64,000 bases of DNA from Streptomyces endophytica (lineage in GTDB: Bacteria > Actinomycetota > Actinomycetes > Streptomycetales > Streptomycetaceae): assembly GCF_026153355.1 (NCBI RefSeq), contig NZ_CP110636.1, positions 1,364,001 to 1,428,000 on the forward strand, in the 5' to 3' direction. Each line of letters starts with the position of its first letter. Within the stretch, counting starts at the first letter, position 1. The translations under genes and the position numbers were made by a program. The notes under the pieces were generated by a model. That model was not told where the DNA came from, did not search any database, and saw only the letters and a list, made by a program, of their open reading frames with translations. Positions 1 through 7,855 of this stretch are shown piece by piece.

Positions 1-321
1 GATGCCCTCGGGCAGCGCGGCCAGGCCGAGGCGTACGGATTCCTGGCGGGTCTGCCCGCCGGGGACGACGACGAGCTCGGTGCGGTCGGCGAGCGGGTAC
101 TCGTGCAGCAGGCGGTCGACCTCGGTGGCGCCGTCGGACGGGGCGACCACGACGATGTGGGAGACGGCCCGGGAGGCGGCCATCGCTCGGACGGCGTGCA
201 CCAGCATGGGGGTGCCGCCCAGCGTGCGCAGCGCCTTGGGGGTGCCGGGACCGAGCCGGACACCGCGGCCGGCGGCCGGGATCACCACGGCGGTGCGGAT
301 CGGGCGGGTGGGATCTGACAT
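1..321 (-). CDS. ispD: 2-C-methyl-D-erythritol 4-phosphate cytidylyltransferase, 5' part (runs off the left edge)
   Basis: IspD transfers CMP from CTP to 2-C-methyl-D-erythritol 4-phosphate in the non-mevalonate isoprenoid pathway. The 107 visible residues start at ATG 319-321 (MSDPTRPIRTAVVIPAAGRG) and show the nucleotide-binding signature A-A-G-R-G-x-R-L-G followed by T-P-K-A-L, then HIVVVAPSD and a G-G-x-x-R-Q-x-S-V motif (GGQTRQESV), all usual for the N-terminal half of the family. The C-terminal half and any following ispF lie outside the window. It is downstream of carD on the same strand, 516 bp away, so cotranscription is possible but not obvious. Identification is by family motifs. 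Confidence 0.93.
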   Translation of the reverse strand, partial: MSDPTRPIRTAVVIPAAGRGVRLGPGTPKALRTLGGTPMLVHAVRAMAASRAVSHIVVVAPSDGATEVDRLLHEYPLADRTELVVVPGGQTRQESVRLGLAALPEGI

Positions 322-837
322 CGATGGCTCCGGAGTCCGGGGCGAGCCCGGAATTGGGGCAGACAGGTTTGTTTCCTCGGACGAGGTGGGTATGGCCTGG
401 GAGAACCCCCCGCCCGTAAGAGCTGGGGGAGTGCCGGGTGCGACGCCTTGACCGGACCCTTCCGTGACATCGGTCGGGGCAGCTGCCCGGGCCCGGCACA
501 CCTGGGTGGGCCCGGCGTCCCGTCGGCAGCCCGCCTTTCACGGACCGGCCTCGTTTCACCGCCGGTCCGTCACCACGCGATATCCACAGCGCGACTTTCA
601 CAGCGTGTCTTTCTCGGCGTGTTTTTCACAGCCGGATCGTCACGGCCGGATCGTCACAGCCAGATCATCGCAGCCAGGCGTCACAGTCAGGCGTCAACGT
701 CAGACGTCACAGCCAGATATGCCGCAGCGCCCGGCAACAGACCCTCCACAGAGGAGGTCGTCACTCGGGCACCGCGGCATTGCTACGTCATTGCTGCGTC
801 GCTCGCCGCTGCGTCGGCGGGGCGCCGGACAGCGTCG
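322..837. other. 516-bp gap between carD and ispD, no gene recognised
   Basis: No reading frame here has family signatures. The stretch carries the degenerate tandem array described separately at 626-720. Compared with its surroundings it is slightly less GC-rich around 590-720. It must hold the ispD promoter if ispD is not read through from carD; I could not pick a convincing -35/-10 pair. Confidence 0.5.
626..720. repeat. degenerate tandem repeat, about seven units of 13-14 bp
   Basis: Units read approximately TCACAGCCGGATCG, TCACGGCCGGATCG, TCACAGCCAGATCA, TCGCAGCCAGGCG, TCACAGTCAGGCG, TCAACGTCAGACG, TCACAGCCAGATA. The period slips from 14 to 13 bp midway, so this is an old or selected array rather than a recent slippage product. 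It lies between carD and ispD. Confidence 0.75.
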
Positions 838-1320
838 TCAGGACGCGAGGACCTCGTCGAGCAGGGCCTCGGCCTTGTCTTCGTTGGTGTTCTCGGCGAG
901 GGCGAGCTCGCTCACCAGGATCTGGCGGGCCTTCGCGAGCATCCGCTTCTCACCTGCGGAGAGCCCGCGCTCCCGCTCGCGCCGCCACAGGTCACGCACG
1001 ACCTCGGCGACCTTGATCACGTCGCCGGAAGCGAGCTTCTCAAGATTTGCCTTGTAGCGACGGGACCAGTTCGTGGGCTCTTCGGCATACGGCGCACGCA
1101 GCACCTCGAAGACCCGGTCCAGCCCGTCCTGACCAACCACGTCGCGTACGCCGACGAACTCCGCATTGTCCGCTGGCACACGAACAGTCAAGTCGCCCTG
1201 GGCGACCTTCAGCACCAAGTAGGTCTTGTCCACGCCTTTGATCTGGCGAGTTTCGATGGCCTCGATCAGCGCGGCCCCGTGATGGGGATAGACCACGGTG
1301 TCGCCAACCTTGAACGTCAT
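838..1320 (-). CDS. carD: CarD/CdnL family RNA polymerase-binding transcription factor
   Basis: CarD binds the RNA polymerase beta subunit and stabilises promoter open complexes; in actinobacteria it is essential or nearly so. The 160-residue protein starts [20 protein letters not shown] at ATG 1318-1320, which is the conserved beginning of the family; longer in-frame starts upstream add unconserved residues. Residues 1-65 form the RNAP-interacting barrel and the helical C-terminal part (around [17 protein letters not shown] and [14 protein letters not shown]) is the DNA-binding domain. It sits upstream of ispD, a common actinobacterial arrangement. The Shine-Dalgarno sequence is weak. Confidence 0.96.
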   Translation of the reverse strand: MTFKVGDTVVYPHHGAALIEAIETRQIKGVDKTYLVLKVAQGDLTVRVPADNAEFVGVRDVVGQDGLDRVFEVLRAPYAEEPTNWSRRYKANLEKLASGDVIKVAEVVRDLWRRERERGLSAGEKRMLAKARQILVSELALAENTNEDKAEALLDEVLAS

Positions 1321-1360
1321 GTGACAGGTACCCCTTCCGTGGCTATCCATGCTAACACGG

Positions 1361-1373
1361 GAACGGACCGTTC
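1361..1373. promoter_or_regulatory. 13-bp palindrome in the carD upstream region
   Basis: GAACGGACCGTTC is a perfect 6+1+6 palindrome 41 bp upstream of the carD start. On the minus strand TAGCAT (1349-1354) lies just downstream of it and could be a -10 element. Position suggests an operator for carD; the binding protein is unknown. Confidence 0.4.
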
Positions 1374-1618
1374 TGAATGGCGTTTTCGCAGGTCAGGGCA
1401 TATCTCGGGGCTTGACAACAGCGGCCGGGACGTGCTGCGAGGGGGGCCGGGACGCGGGTATTCGCAGGTCGGAGGGGCTTCTCGGGTGAGCGGAAACGTG
1501 CCCGTCACACACCCGGAAGCCCTTGATCGAGAGGCCGAAAGTCCCGTTTTGCACGGATCCGCATGAGCGAGTTCCGCTACTCCGTTCGGCTGCTCACGGA
1601 CCCTTGCGGCCGTTTCCC

Positions 1619-1659
1619 GAATTGATCACCGCTCGACGGCCGAACAGTGTGATCAATTC
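1619..1659. repeat. 11-bp perfect inverted repeat with 19-bp loop in the carD/lipoprotein gap
   Basis: GAATTGATCAC (1619-1629) is repeated inverted as GTGATCAATTC (1649-1659). The gap 1321-2103 otherwise holds no recognisable gene, only upstream regions of carD (minus) and of the lipoprotein gene (plus). The arms are AT-rich for this genome, so it may be an operator for a dimeric regulator or a cruciform; there is no T-run that would make it a terminator. Confidence 0.55.
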
Positions 1660-2103
1660 CGCGGGGCCTTCACATTCCCTTCGAATACTCCTTTTCGGCC
1701 GGGGAAAACGGCGCGGATTCGGCGGGCCGGCACCCGAACGGCCGTCCGAAGATATTCCGGCGCGTTGTCGGTGTCCGTTCATCCTGGTTGTCGTCGGGTG
1801 TTCCGCACGCGCGTGAGTGTTCCGCGCGGGCGGCCGCGGATTCCCCGTCCCTTCGCCGGCCGGGGCCCGAACCACGGCCGGCTTTCCCCGGGGCGCGCGC
1901 GGGGCGGGGGCCCGTGATCCCGCTGGGGGCGGGTCGGGTGCGGCGGCGCGGGGACGGCTCGGTAACCTAGCGGCGCTGACACACCCTTAGGGCGGCTTTA
2001 CGTACCCGTCGTCATGACGCGTACGCAGGACCGCCCCAGCCGTCCATCCGCGACCGGGCACGAACGTTCGGCCGCCGTAGCTCGTCAAGGAGATGCCGCC
2101 GCC

Positions 2104-2766
2104 GTGAGCCGCAGCCTTCGACGCGGCGTCCTCGCCGCCACCGTCCTTTCGCTCTCGATCGCCTCGCTGTCCGCCTGCGGGGCCGGGAACGACGCCCAGA
2201 CGCTGCAGGTCAAGCCGGACAACGCCGCGACCTCCGCGGGCGACATCAAGATCCAGAACGCGTCCGTGGTCACCCAGCCCGACCTGAACGCCAAGGGCCC
2301 GGCCGTGGTCACCGCGACGGTCTTCAACAACGGCGCGAAGGACCAGAAGCTGACCGCCATCTCCGTCAACGGCACCGGCCAGTCGGCCAAGCTGTCGCCG
2401 GCCGGCGGCTCCGCGGGCGCGATCACCGTGCCCGCCGGTGGTTCCGTCGTGATCGGCGGCCAGGGCAACGCCTCGGCCGTGCTCGCCAGCGGCCGGGAGG
2501 CCGTCCAGGACGGCAACCTCCAGCCGCTGACGTTCAGCTTCAGCTCCGCCGGCAAGGTGAAGCTGGGCGCGTACGTCGTCCCGGCGAAGGCGTACTTCGA
2601 GGGCTACGGGCCCTCCCAGGTGCCGCAGCCGTCCGGCTCCGCCTCGCCGTCCGGCACCGCCTCGCCGTCCGAGTCGGCCTCGCCGTCGGAGTCCGGCAAG
2701 CCCAAGGCCGGCGCCGGCTCCGCCTCGCCCAAGACGTCGGCTTCGGCTTCGGCTTCGGCCCACTGA
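2104..2766 (+). CDS. secreted lipoprotein of unknown function
   Basis: A 220-residue protein starting at GTG 2104, chosen because AAGGAG lies 11 bp upstream (2087-2092) and because this start gives a clean lipoprotein signal: two arginines, a hydrophobic core, then lipobox L-S-A-C with Cys25. An upstream ATG at 2014 would add 30 unconserved residues. The mature domain (about residues 35-175) resembles the DUF461/copper-chaperone-like beta sandwich style of actinobacterial lipoproteins only loosely, so no function is assigned. Residues 178-220 are a Ser/Ala/Pro/Glu-rich low-complexity tail. It converges on phoP. Confidence 0.85.
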   Translation: MSRSLRRGVLAATVLSLSIASLSACGAGNDAQTLQVKPDNAATSAGDIKIQNASVVTQPDLNAKGPAVVTATVFNNGAKDQKLTAISVNGTGQSAKLSPAGGSAGAITVPAGGSVVIGGQGNASAVLASGREAVQDGNLQPLTFSFSSAGKVKLGAYVVPAKAYFEGYGPSQVPQPSGSASPSGTASPSESASPSESGKPKAGAGSASPKTSASASASAH

Positions 2767-2796
2767 CCCACGGCCCGCAAAGGGCCCGGAGAACGT

Positions 2797-2834
2797 GTCA
2801 GGGGCGCCCATCCCCCCGGATGGGCGCCCCTGAC
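2797..2834. terminator. bidirectional hairpin terminator between the lipoprotein gene and phoP
   Basis: A perfect 17-bp stem: arm 2797-2813 (GTCAGGGGCGCCCATCC), loop CCCC, arm 2818-2834. It sits between two convergent stop codons (2766 and 2902), as expected for a shared terminator; no U-run, as is usual in Streptomyces. Confidence 0.85.
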
Positions 2835-2901
2835 GCGTACTCCGGCGCGCCGCCGCGCACACCTGCCCGCGGCGGCCGTCGGCGTCCCCGAGAAGGTGTC
2901 T

Positions 2902-3582
2902 CTACGGCTCGAACTTGTAGCCCAGCCCGCGGACCGTGACGAGGTAGCGCGGCGCGCCCGGGTCGGGCTCGATCTTGGCCCGCAGGCGCTTGACGTGCAC
3001 GTCGAGGGTCTTGGTGTCGCCCACGTAGTCGGCGCCCCAGACCCGGTCGATCAGCTGCATGCGGGTCAGCACCCGGCCCGCGTTGCGCAGCAGCATCTCC
3101 AGGAGGTCGAACTCCTTCAGCGGGAGGTCGACCTTGCCGCCGGAGACCGTGACGACGTGGCGGTCCACGTCCATCCGGACCGGGCCGGCCTCCAGGGCCT
3201 GCGGGGTGACCTCCTCCGGCTCGCCGCGGCGGCGCAGCACGGCGCGGATGCGGGCGACCAGCTCGCGGGAGGAGAAGGGCTTGGTGACGTAGTCGTCGGC
3301 TCCTATCTCCAGGCCGACGACCTTGTCGATCTCGCTGTCCTTGGCGGTCACCATGATGACCGGGACGTTGGAGCGGTTGCGCAGCTGGCGGCAGACCTCG
3401 GTGCCGGGCAGACCCGGCAGCATCAGGTCCAGCAGGACGAGATCGGCGCCGTTGCGCTCGAACTCGTCCAGTCCGTCAGGGCCCGTAGCCGCGATGGCTA
3501 CCTCGAAGCCCTCCTTGCGGAGCATGTACGACAGTGCATCGCTGAACGATTCCTCGTCCTCGACGACGAGCACTCGGGTCAC
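2902..3582 (-). CDS. phoP: phosphate-responsive response regulator PhoP (OmpR family)
   Basis: DNA-binding response regulator of the phosphate-limitation two-component system. 226 residues: receiver domain (1-115) with the acidic pair near the N terminus (VEDEE), the phosphoacceptor in LVLLDLMLPG and the conserved lysine in VTKPF; OmpR-type winged helix (about 130-226) with DTKTLDVHVKRLRAKIEPDP and the final GLGYKFEP. Start is GTG 3580-3582 preceded by GGAGG. It overlaps the phoR stop by four bases (GTGA, 3579-3582), so the two are translationally coupled. Divergent phoU and PHO boxes at 4.92-5.04 kb support the identity. Confidence 0.96.
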   Translation of the reverse strand: MTRVLVVEDEESFSDALSYMLRKEGFEVAIAATGPDGLDEFERNGADLVLLDLMLPGLPGTEVCRQLRNRSNVPVIMVTAKDSEIDKVVGLEIGADDYVTKPFSSRELVARIRAVLRRRGEPEEVTPQALEAGPVRMDVDRHVVTVSGGKVDLPLKEFDLLEMLLRNAGRVLTRMQLIDRVWGADYVGDTKTLDVHVKRLRAKIEPDPGAPRYLVTVRGLGYKFEP

Positions 3583-4847
3583 GGAAGGACCTCCGGGGCT
3601 GGATGAGCAGGGAGCGGATCGTTGAAGGTCTCGTACGGGCGGTCCTCGTCGTCGAGGCCCTCCGCGGCGAGGTCGTCGGGCCGTTCGCGGTCGCGTACGG
3701 CCCCGGCTTCCGGGAGACGCAGGGTGAAGGTGGAGCCCTGTCCCTCAGCGCTCCACACCGTGACCTCCCCGCCGTGCGAGGCGGCCACGTGCTTGACGAT
3801 GGCGAGGCCGAGGCCGGTCCCGCCGGTGGCGCGGGAGCGCGCCGGGTCCACGCGGTAGAACCGCTCGAAGATGCGGTCCCGGTCCTTTTCGGATATCCCG
3901 ATGCCCTGGTCGGTCACGGCGATCTCGATCAGGTCGCCTCCGGGCGCGGAGATCCGCCGGCCGGCGATGCCGACGCGGGTGCGGGCCGGGGAGTAGTTGA
4001 CGGCGTTCTCGACGAGGTTGCCCAGGGCCGCGGCGAGCTGGCCGCGGTTGCCCCAGACGCTCAGGTCGGCGGTGCCTCCGGAGGCCATGGTGATCTGCTT
4101 GGCGCCGGCCTGCTGGCGGCAGCGGTCGATCGCCTCGGCGACCAGCTCGTCGACGCGGACCGGCTCGGCGTCCTCCAGCGGGTCGTCGTTCTGGACCCGG
4201 GAGAGGTCGATCAGCTCCTGGACGAGGTTGGTCAGGCGGGTGGCCTCGTTCTGCATCCGGCCGGCGAAGCGGGTGACCGCCTCGGGGTCGTCGCTGGCGT
4301 CCATCACGGCCTCGGAGAGCAGCGACAGCGCGCCGACCGGCGTCTTGAGCTCATGGCTGACGTTGGCGACGAAGTCCCGGCGGACCGCCTCTATGCGGCG
4401 GGCCTCGGTGAGGTCCTCGACCAGCAGCAGGACGAGCCGGGAGCCGAGCGGGGCGACCCGGGCGGAGACCGCGAGCGCCTCGCCGCGGCCGGTGCCCCGG
4501 CGCGGGAGGTCCAGCTCGACCTGGCGTATCTCGCCGTCCCTGCGGGTGTCCCGGGCCATCTGCATCATCGGCTCGACGGCGAGCTTGCCGCCGCGGACCA
4601 GCCCGAGCGCGTACGCCGCGGAGCTGGCCTTGACGACCGCGTCGGCCTCGTCGAGGACCACGGCGGAGGAGCGGAGCACCGACAGGACGGTGTCGACGCC
4701 GGGCGGCAGCACCGCGTCCGTGTGGAGCGAGGAGCGGGTGGGCTTGGCCTGGTCGCGCTCGCTCCAGCGGAACGCCAGCATCGCGAAGACACCGGTGCAC
4801 AACCCGGCGATCGCTGCCACTGCGGCGACGGCCGCATCCACGTTCAT
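3579..4847 (-). CDS. phoR: phosphate sensor histidine kinase PhoR
   Basis: Membrane-anchored kinase that phosphorylates PhoP when phosphate is scarce. 422 residues: one membrane segment near the N terminus (about 5-27), a PAS-like region, HisKA box FVANVSHELKTPVGAL with the phosphorylated His, then HATPase with N box (NLVENAVNYSP), G1 box DQGIGI and G2 box GGTGLGLAIVKH. Length and single TM anchor match SenX3/PhoR kinases of actinobacteria. The ATG is 74 bp from the first of two PHO boxes, consistent with autoregulation by PhoP. It is upstream of and overlaps phoP. Confidence 0.95.
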   Translation of the reverse strand: MNVDAAVAAVAAIAGLCTGVFAMLAFRWSERDQAKPTRSSLHTDAVLPPGVDTVLSVLRSSAVVLDEADAVVKASSAAYALGLVRGGKLAVEPMMQMARDTRRDGEIRQVELDLPRRGTGRGEALAVSARVAPLGSRLVLLLVEDLTEARRIEAVRRDFVANVSHELKTPVGALSLLSEAVMDASDDPEAVTRFAGRMQNEATRLTNLVQELIDLSRVQNDDPLEDAEPVRVDELVAEAIDRCRQQAGAKQITMASGGTADLSVWGNRGQLAAALGNLVENAVNYSPARTRVGIAGRRISAPGGDLIEIAVTDQGIGISEKDRDRIFERFYRVDPARSRATGGTGLGLAIVKHVAASHGGEVTVWSAEGQGSTFTLRLPEAGAVRDRERPDDLAAEGLDDEDRPYETFNDPLPAHPAPEVLP

Positions 4848-4920
4848 GACTCCAGAGTATGTGCCGGGTCCGACACTCCCCCAGCCTCGCGAGCCGCTGC
4901 TCGGACAGCCGTCGCCCAGA

Positions 4921-4953
4921 GTTCACCGTGGCGTCCGCGCGGGTTCACTCCGG
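4921..4953 (+). promoter_or_regulatory. PHO box 1 (three 11-bp direct repeat units) between phoR and phoU
   Basis: GTTCACCGTGG (4921-4931), CGTCCGCGCGG (4932-4942) and GTTCACTCCGG (4943-4953). Streptomyces PhoP binds 11-bp direct repeat units with core GTTCACC; units 1 and 3 match and are exactly 22 bp apart, unit 2 is degenerate. Located in the divergent phoR/phoU intergenic region, the classical PhoP-autoregulated promoter region. Confidence 0.85.
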
Positions 4954-5005
4954 GCGCCGGCACCGGGCGGACGGCCGCCCCGGAGGCGGTGGCAGGTCGC
5001 CCAGA

Positions 5006-5038
5006 GTTCACCTTGGCGTCGGCACCGGTTCACCCCCG
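5006..5038 (+). promoter_or_regulatory. PHO box 2 (three 11-bp direct repeat units), duplicate of PHO box 1
   Basis: GTTCACCTTGG (5006-5016), CGTCGGCACCG (5017-5027) and GTTCACCCCCG (5028-5038), again with the two strong units 22 bp apart. The flanking sequence GTCGCCCAGAGTTCACC precedes the strong unit in both boxes (4911-4927 and 4996-5012), showing that box 1 and box 2 arose by an 85-bp-offset duplication. Either box may serve phoR-phoP and phoU. Confidence 0.85.
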
Positions 5039-5229
5039 GTGGCACCGCAGGTCGCGATCCGGCCGCAGGGTGAGGGTGCGGTCCGGGTGACGGGCCGGTA
5101 CCGCCCGGGAGGGACCCGCGCGGACACGGACCGTGAGAGCGTGGACACCGGACCACCGCCGGGACCCACCGCCGCACTCCCCCCACGCGACACACGACAC
5201 CCGACACTCGACGCGAGAGAAGGACACAG

Positions 5230-5907
5230 ATGCGGGACGCGTACCACGAGGAGCTGGATTCGATCGGCGAGGGCCTGGTCGAAATGGCCCGGCTCGTCGG
5301 CTCCGCGATCGGGCGCGCCACCACGGCGATACTCGACGCGGACCTGAAGCTGGCCGAGCACGTCATCGCCGGCGACGAGAAGGTCGACGACCTCCAGCGC
5401 GACCTGGAGGCCCGGGCGATCGCCCTGCTGGCGCGGCAGCAGCCGGTCGCCACCGACCTGCGGATCGTCGTCACCTCACTGCGGATGAGCGCCGACCTGG
5501 AGCGCTCCGGCGACCTGGCCCAGCACGTGGCCAAGCTGGCCCGGCTGCGGTTCCCGGAGACGGCCGTGCCGCGCGATCTGCACGCCACCATCCTGGAGAT
5601 GGGGCAGCTGGCGCAGCGCCTGATGGCGAAGGCGGCCGAGGTCATCATCACCAAGGACGTCGAGCTGGCGCTCCAGCTGGAGCAGGACGACGACGCGATG
5701 GACCTGCTGCACCGCACGCTCTTCCAGCACCTGATGGACGACCGCTGGAAGCACGGCATCGAGACGGCCGTGGACGTGACCCTGCTCGGCCGTTACTACG
5801 AGCGATTCGCGGACCACGCGGTGTCCGTCGCCAAGCGGGTGGTCTACCTCGTCACCGGTGAGCACGCCGACGAGATCGCCCCGGCGGCACCGGTCGAGGG
5901 CGCGTAG
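5230..5907 (+). CDS. phoU: phosphate signalling accessory protein PhoU
   Basis: PhoU proteins are cytoplasmic all-helical proteins that damp PhoR signalling in response to Pst transporter activity. The 225-residue protein (MRDAYHEELDSIGEGLVEMA) contains two tandem three-helix PhoU domains (about 5-110 and 115-215), with conserved acidic clusters such as DEKVDDLQRDLEARA and LEQDDDAMDLLHR and the ERFADHAVSVAKR ending. ATG 5230 is preceded by GAAGGA. It is divergent from phoR across the PHO boxes. Confidence 0.95.
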   Translation: MRDAYHEELDSIGEGLVEMARLVGSAIGRATTAILDADLKLAEHVIAGDEKVDDLQRDLEARAIALLARQQPVATDLRIVVTSLRMSADLERSGDLAQHVAKLARLRFPETAVPRDLHATILEMGQLAQRLMAKAAEVIITKDVELALQLEQDDDAMDLLHRTLFQHLMDDRWKHGIETAVDVTLLGRYYERFADHAVSVAKRVVYLVTGEHADEIAPAAPVEGA

Positions 5908-6089
5908 GTCGTGACGCCGGCCGGGCCACGTGGACCTGCCGGGCCGGCCGGGGGCGCGTAGGTCCGCGGTCCGTCCGGTACGTCTGCCGGTGCGCCACCG
6001 TGCGCCGTTGCGGTGTGCCTCCGCGCGCCGTTGACGCGCCTCGGCGCGCGGGCATGCAATGGCTTCAGGTGACCCCTAGGAGGCAATGC

Positions 6090-6248
6090 ATGGCACTCAT
6101 GGCGGACTCTCCGAACCCCGCGTCCCCGCACACCCCGACGGCCGGCGACCGCCCGCAGCTCCCGCTGCTCGCCGGGTGCAGCTGCGGCCCCGGCTGCAGC
6201 TGCGGCTGCCAGTCGGGCGGCTCCTGCCAGTGCGGCGGCGGCTGCTAG
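6090..6248 (+). CDS. 52-residue Cys-rich, metallothionein-like protein
   Basis: Starts at ATG 6090, six bases after a strong AGGAGG (6078-6083). The first 29 residues are Pro/Ala-rich and lack Cys; residues 30-52 read CSCGPGCSCGC then QSGGSCQCGGGC and contain eight cysteines, mostly C-x-C or C-x3-C spaced by Gly and Ser, with no His and no aromatic residues. That composition is that of a soft-metal-binding (metallothionein-type) tail. It lies between phoU and the convergent nickel-binding-protein gene, with which it shares a terminator. Which metal it binds, or whether the tail has another job, cannot be told from sequence. Confidence 0.75.
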   Translation: MALMADSPNPASPHTPTAGDRPQLPLLAGCSCGPGCSCGCQSGGSCQCGGGC

Positions 6249-6291
6249 CGGCCCGTCACGACAGCCCCGCGTCACGACAGCACGGCGCACC

Positions 6292-6327
6292 CGGGCCCCG
6301 GCCGGCAGCGATACCGGCCGGGGCCCG
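6292..6327. terminator. bidirectional hairpin terminator
   Basis: Perfect 14-bp stem, CGGGCCCCGGCCGG (6292-6305) and its complement at 6314-6327, eight-base loop, flanked by further complementary CACGAC/GTCGTG bases. It lies between the convergent Cys-rich gene and the DUF4242 gene. Confidence 0.85.
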
Positions 6328-6336
6328 TCGTGCTGG

Positions 6337-6585
6337 TCACACGCTGAGCGTCAGCTGGTGGACCTCGTCCGCCTTGTGTCCGGCGCGCTCGTGGATGCGC
6401 TGGACGGCCTCCGCCGAGGGCGCCTCCGACAGGCAGAACACCTCACCGGAGTCGGTGTCGGCCCAGGCGTGCTCGAACGTCACGCCCTCCTCGCCCTGGA
6501 TGTCGAGGTCCGCCTGGTGCGCCTCTCTGAGCTGGTCGGCCGTGAGGCCCTTCATGTTGCGATGGATGTCCATGAACTTGGGCAT
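6337..6585 (-). CDS. DUF4242 nickel-binding protein (SCO4226-like)
   Basis: 82 residues, MPKFMDIHRNMKGLTADQLR onward; a ferredoxin-like alpha/beta DUF4242 fold. From memory, the S. coelicolor homologue SCO4226 was crystallised and binds nickel; conserved His (DIHRNMKG, FEHAW) and Cys (VFCLSEAP) residues are present here. ATG 6585 was chosen over the in-frame ATG 6594 because GGAAGG then lies nine bases upstream instead of touching the start. It is convergent with the Cys-rich gene, a second possible metal-binding protein. Confidence 0.85.
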   Translation of the reverse strand: MPKFMDIHRNMKGLTADQLREAHQADLDIQGEEGVTFEHAWADTDSGEVFCLSEAPSAEAVQRIHERAGHKADEVHQLTLSV

Positions 6586-6762
6586 CGCTCTCATCCTTCC
6601 CGTCGCGGAGGAATACCGCCGGCCCCTTCCCCGGCCGCCCCTTCCCTCCCTCCCATGCTGCCTCCGCGCGCCTCGGACGTCCCCCGGGACGTCGCCCGGC
6701 GCCTCGCCCCAACGGCTCCCCGCCGGTTGCGCCGCCGACCCCCGCCCGGCTCGATGGGACAC

Positions 6763-7200
6763 ATGGAGTCGAGTCAGCCCACACCGGAAAGCCGTTCCGT
6801 ACCGCCCGCCGAACGGTCCCACTGGGTCGCGTTCGCCGGCATCCTGCTGATGCTGAGCGGCCTGTTCGACCTGATCAACGGCTTCGTCGCGCTGCTCGAC
6901 CACGGCTATTACGCCACGACCGCCAACCACGGCAACCGCCTGCTGATCTTCAACTTCGCCTTCTGGGGCTGGGTGTGGATCATCATCGGCGCGGCCCAGA
7001 TCCTGACGAGCCTGGGCGTCTTCCTCGGGGCGCGGGCCGCGCGGATCACCGGCATCGTGCTGGCCTCCGCCTGCCTGGTGGGCCAGCTCATCTTCCTGTC
7101 GGCGTTCCCCTACTGGTCGATCTTCGTCATGGTCATGTCCCTGCTGGTCATCTACGGCCTGGTCTCCGTCCCCCGGCACGTACCGGGGGAGCGCGTCTGA
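6763..7200 (+). CDS. integral membrane protein, DUF7144-like, four TM helices
   Basis: 145 residues (MESSQPTPES...) with four hydrophobic segments at about 20-42, 65-88, 92-112 and 118-137 and the motif WIIIGAAQILTSLGVFLGARA between TM2 and TM3, typical of a small actinobacterial family of unknown function. ATG 6763 or the in-frame ATG nine bases upstream (6754) could be used; neither has a strong Shine-Dalgarno sequence. It is divergent from the DUF4242 gene. Confidence 0.75.
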   Translation: MESSQPTPESRSVPPAERSHWVAFAGILLMLSGLFDLINGFVALLDHGYYATTANHGNRLLIFNFAFWGWVWIIIGAAQILTSLGVFLGARAARITGIVLASACLVGQLIFLSAFPYWSIFVMVMSLLVIYGLVSVPRHVPGERV

Positions 7201-7384
7201 GGGCCACCGGGACCGCGAGGTCGCAGCGCGTAGTCGGCCCCGACAGCAGCCGAAAACGGCGATGGTGAGCTGACGTGAGCCGCAGCCCGTCTTCCCGCTC
7301 CATGAAGTTGATCTTGCTGGTAGCGTCGCGATCTTGTACGGCTCACCTGGAGTCTTGTACGACTCACCTGGAGAAAGAGGAAAC

Positions 7385-7752
7385 ATGCGTTACGCCCGGA
7401 CGCTGGGGGCCGTCGCCTTCGCCGCGGCAGCCACCGTGCTCGCGACCGCGCCCGCACACGCGGCCTCGTACACCGCACACCCCACTACATGAACAAGGGG
7501 AGCGCCGTGTTCAACAGCTCCACCAACACGCTCAAGGTGTGCGACAACGCCGCTGACGGCCTCACCGTCATGGTGACGATCGAGGACGACGGCAACTTCT
7601 TCGGCTACGACATGGCCAAGGGCAGCGGTCAGTGCCAGACGTACAAGCCGAAGCTCCACAACGGACAGCGGTTCACGCTGCAGGCATTCAACGGCAGGAA
7701 GGGTAAGGCCGTTTCGGGCTCCCACGGGTCCCTGGTCTACGGGATCGTGTAA
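7385..7752 (+). pseudogene. small secreted protein with a frameshift after the signal peptide
   Basis: ATG 7385 opens a perfect Sec signal peptide (MRYARTLGAVAFAAAATVLA...APAHA) that runs into a stop at 7492 after frame loss near 7470-7480. The mature part continues in another frame from about 7480 to 7752 (MNKGSAVFNSSTNTLKVCDN...), with two Cys (KVCDN, GQCQTY) that could form a disulfide. AGAAAGAGGAAAC precedes the ATG. One missing or extra base rejoins them into about 121 residues. Function unknown; a possible match to small spore-associated/secreted proteins is a guess. Probably a sequencing indel, possibly a true mutation. Confidence 0.65.
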
Positions 7753-7807
7753 CAGGCCCTGTACTGACGGCCCGCAGACGGCCCACAGCCGGCCCAGAAC
7801 GGCGACG

Positions 7808-7842
7808 GCCCCTCGCCTGCACCAAACATGCAGGTGAGGGGC
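7808..7842. terminator. bidirectional hairpin terminator downstream of gpmA
   Basis: Arms GCCCCTCGCCTGC (7808-7820) and GCAGGTGAGGGGC (7830-7842), 13 bp with one wobble, nine-base loop. It separates the convergent small secreted protein gene and gpmA. Confidence 0.8.
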
Positions 7843-7855
7843 GCGATCGCCATCG

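Noticed and set aside
4565..4926. Small minus-strand frames overlapping phoR start
   Set aside because: They are alternate-frame shadows; phoR with its ATG 4847 explains the region.
3603..5090. Long plus-strand reading frame opposite phoR
   Set aside because: It is antisense to a clearly recognisable kinase gene; its Gly/Arg/Val-rich translation is the usual GC-rich shadow and has no motif.
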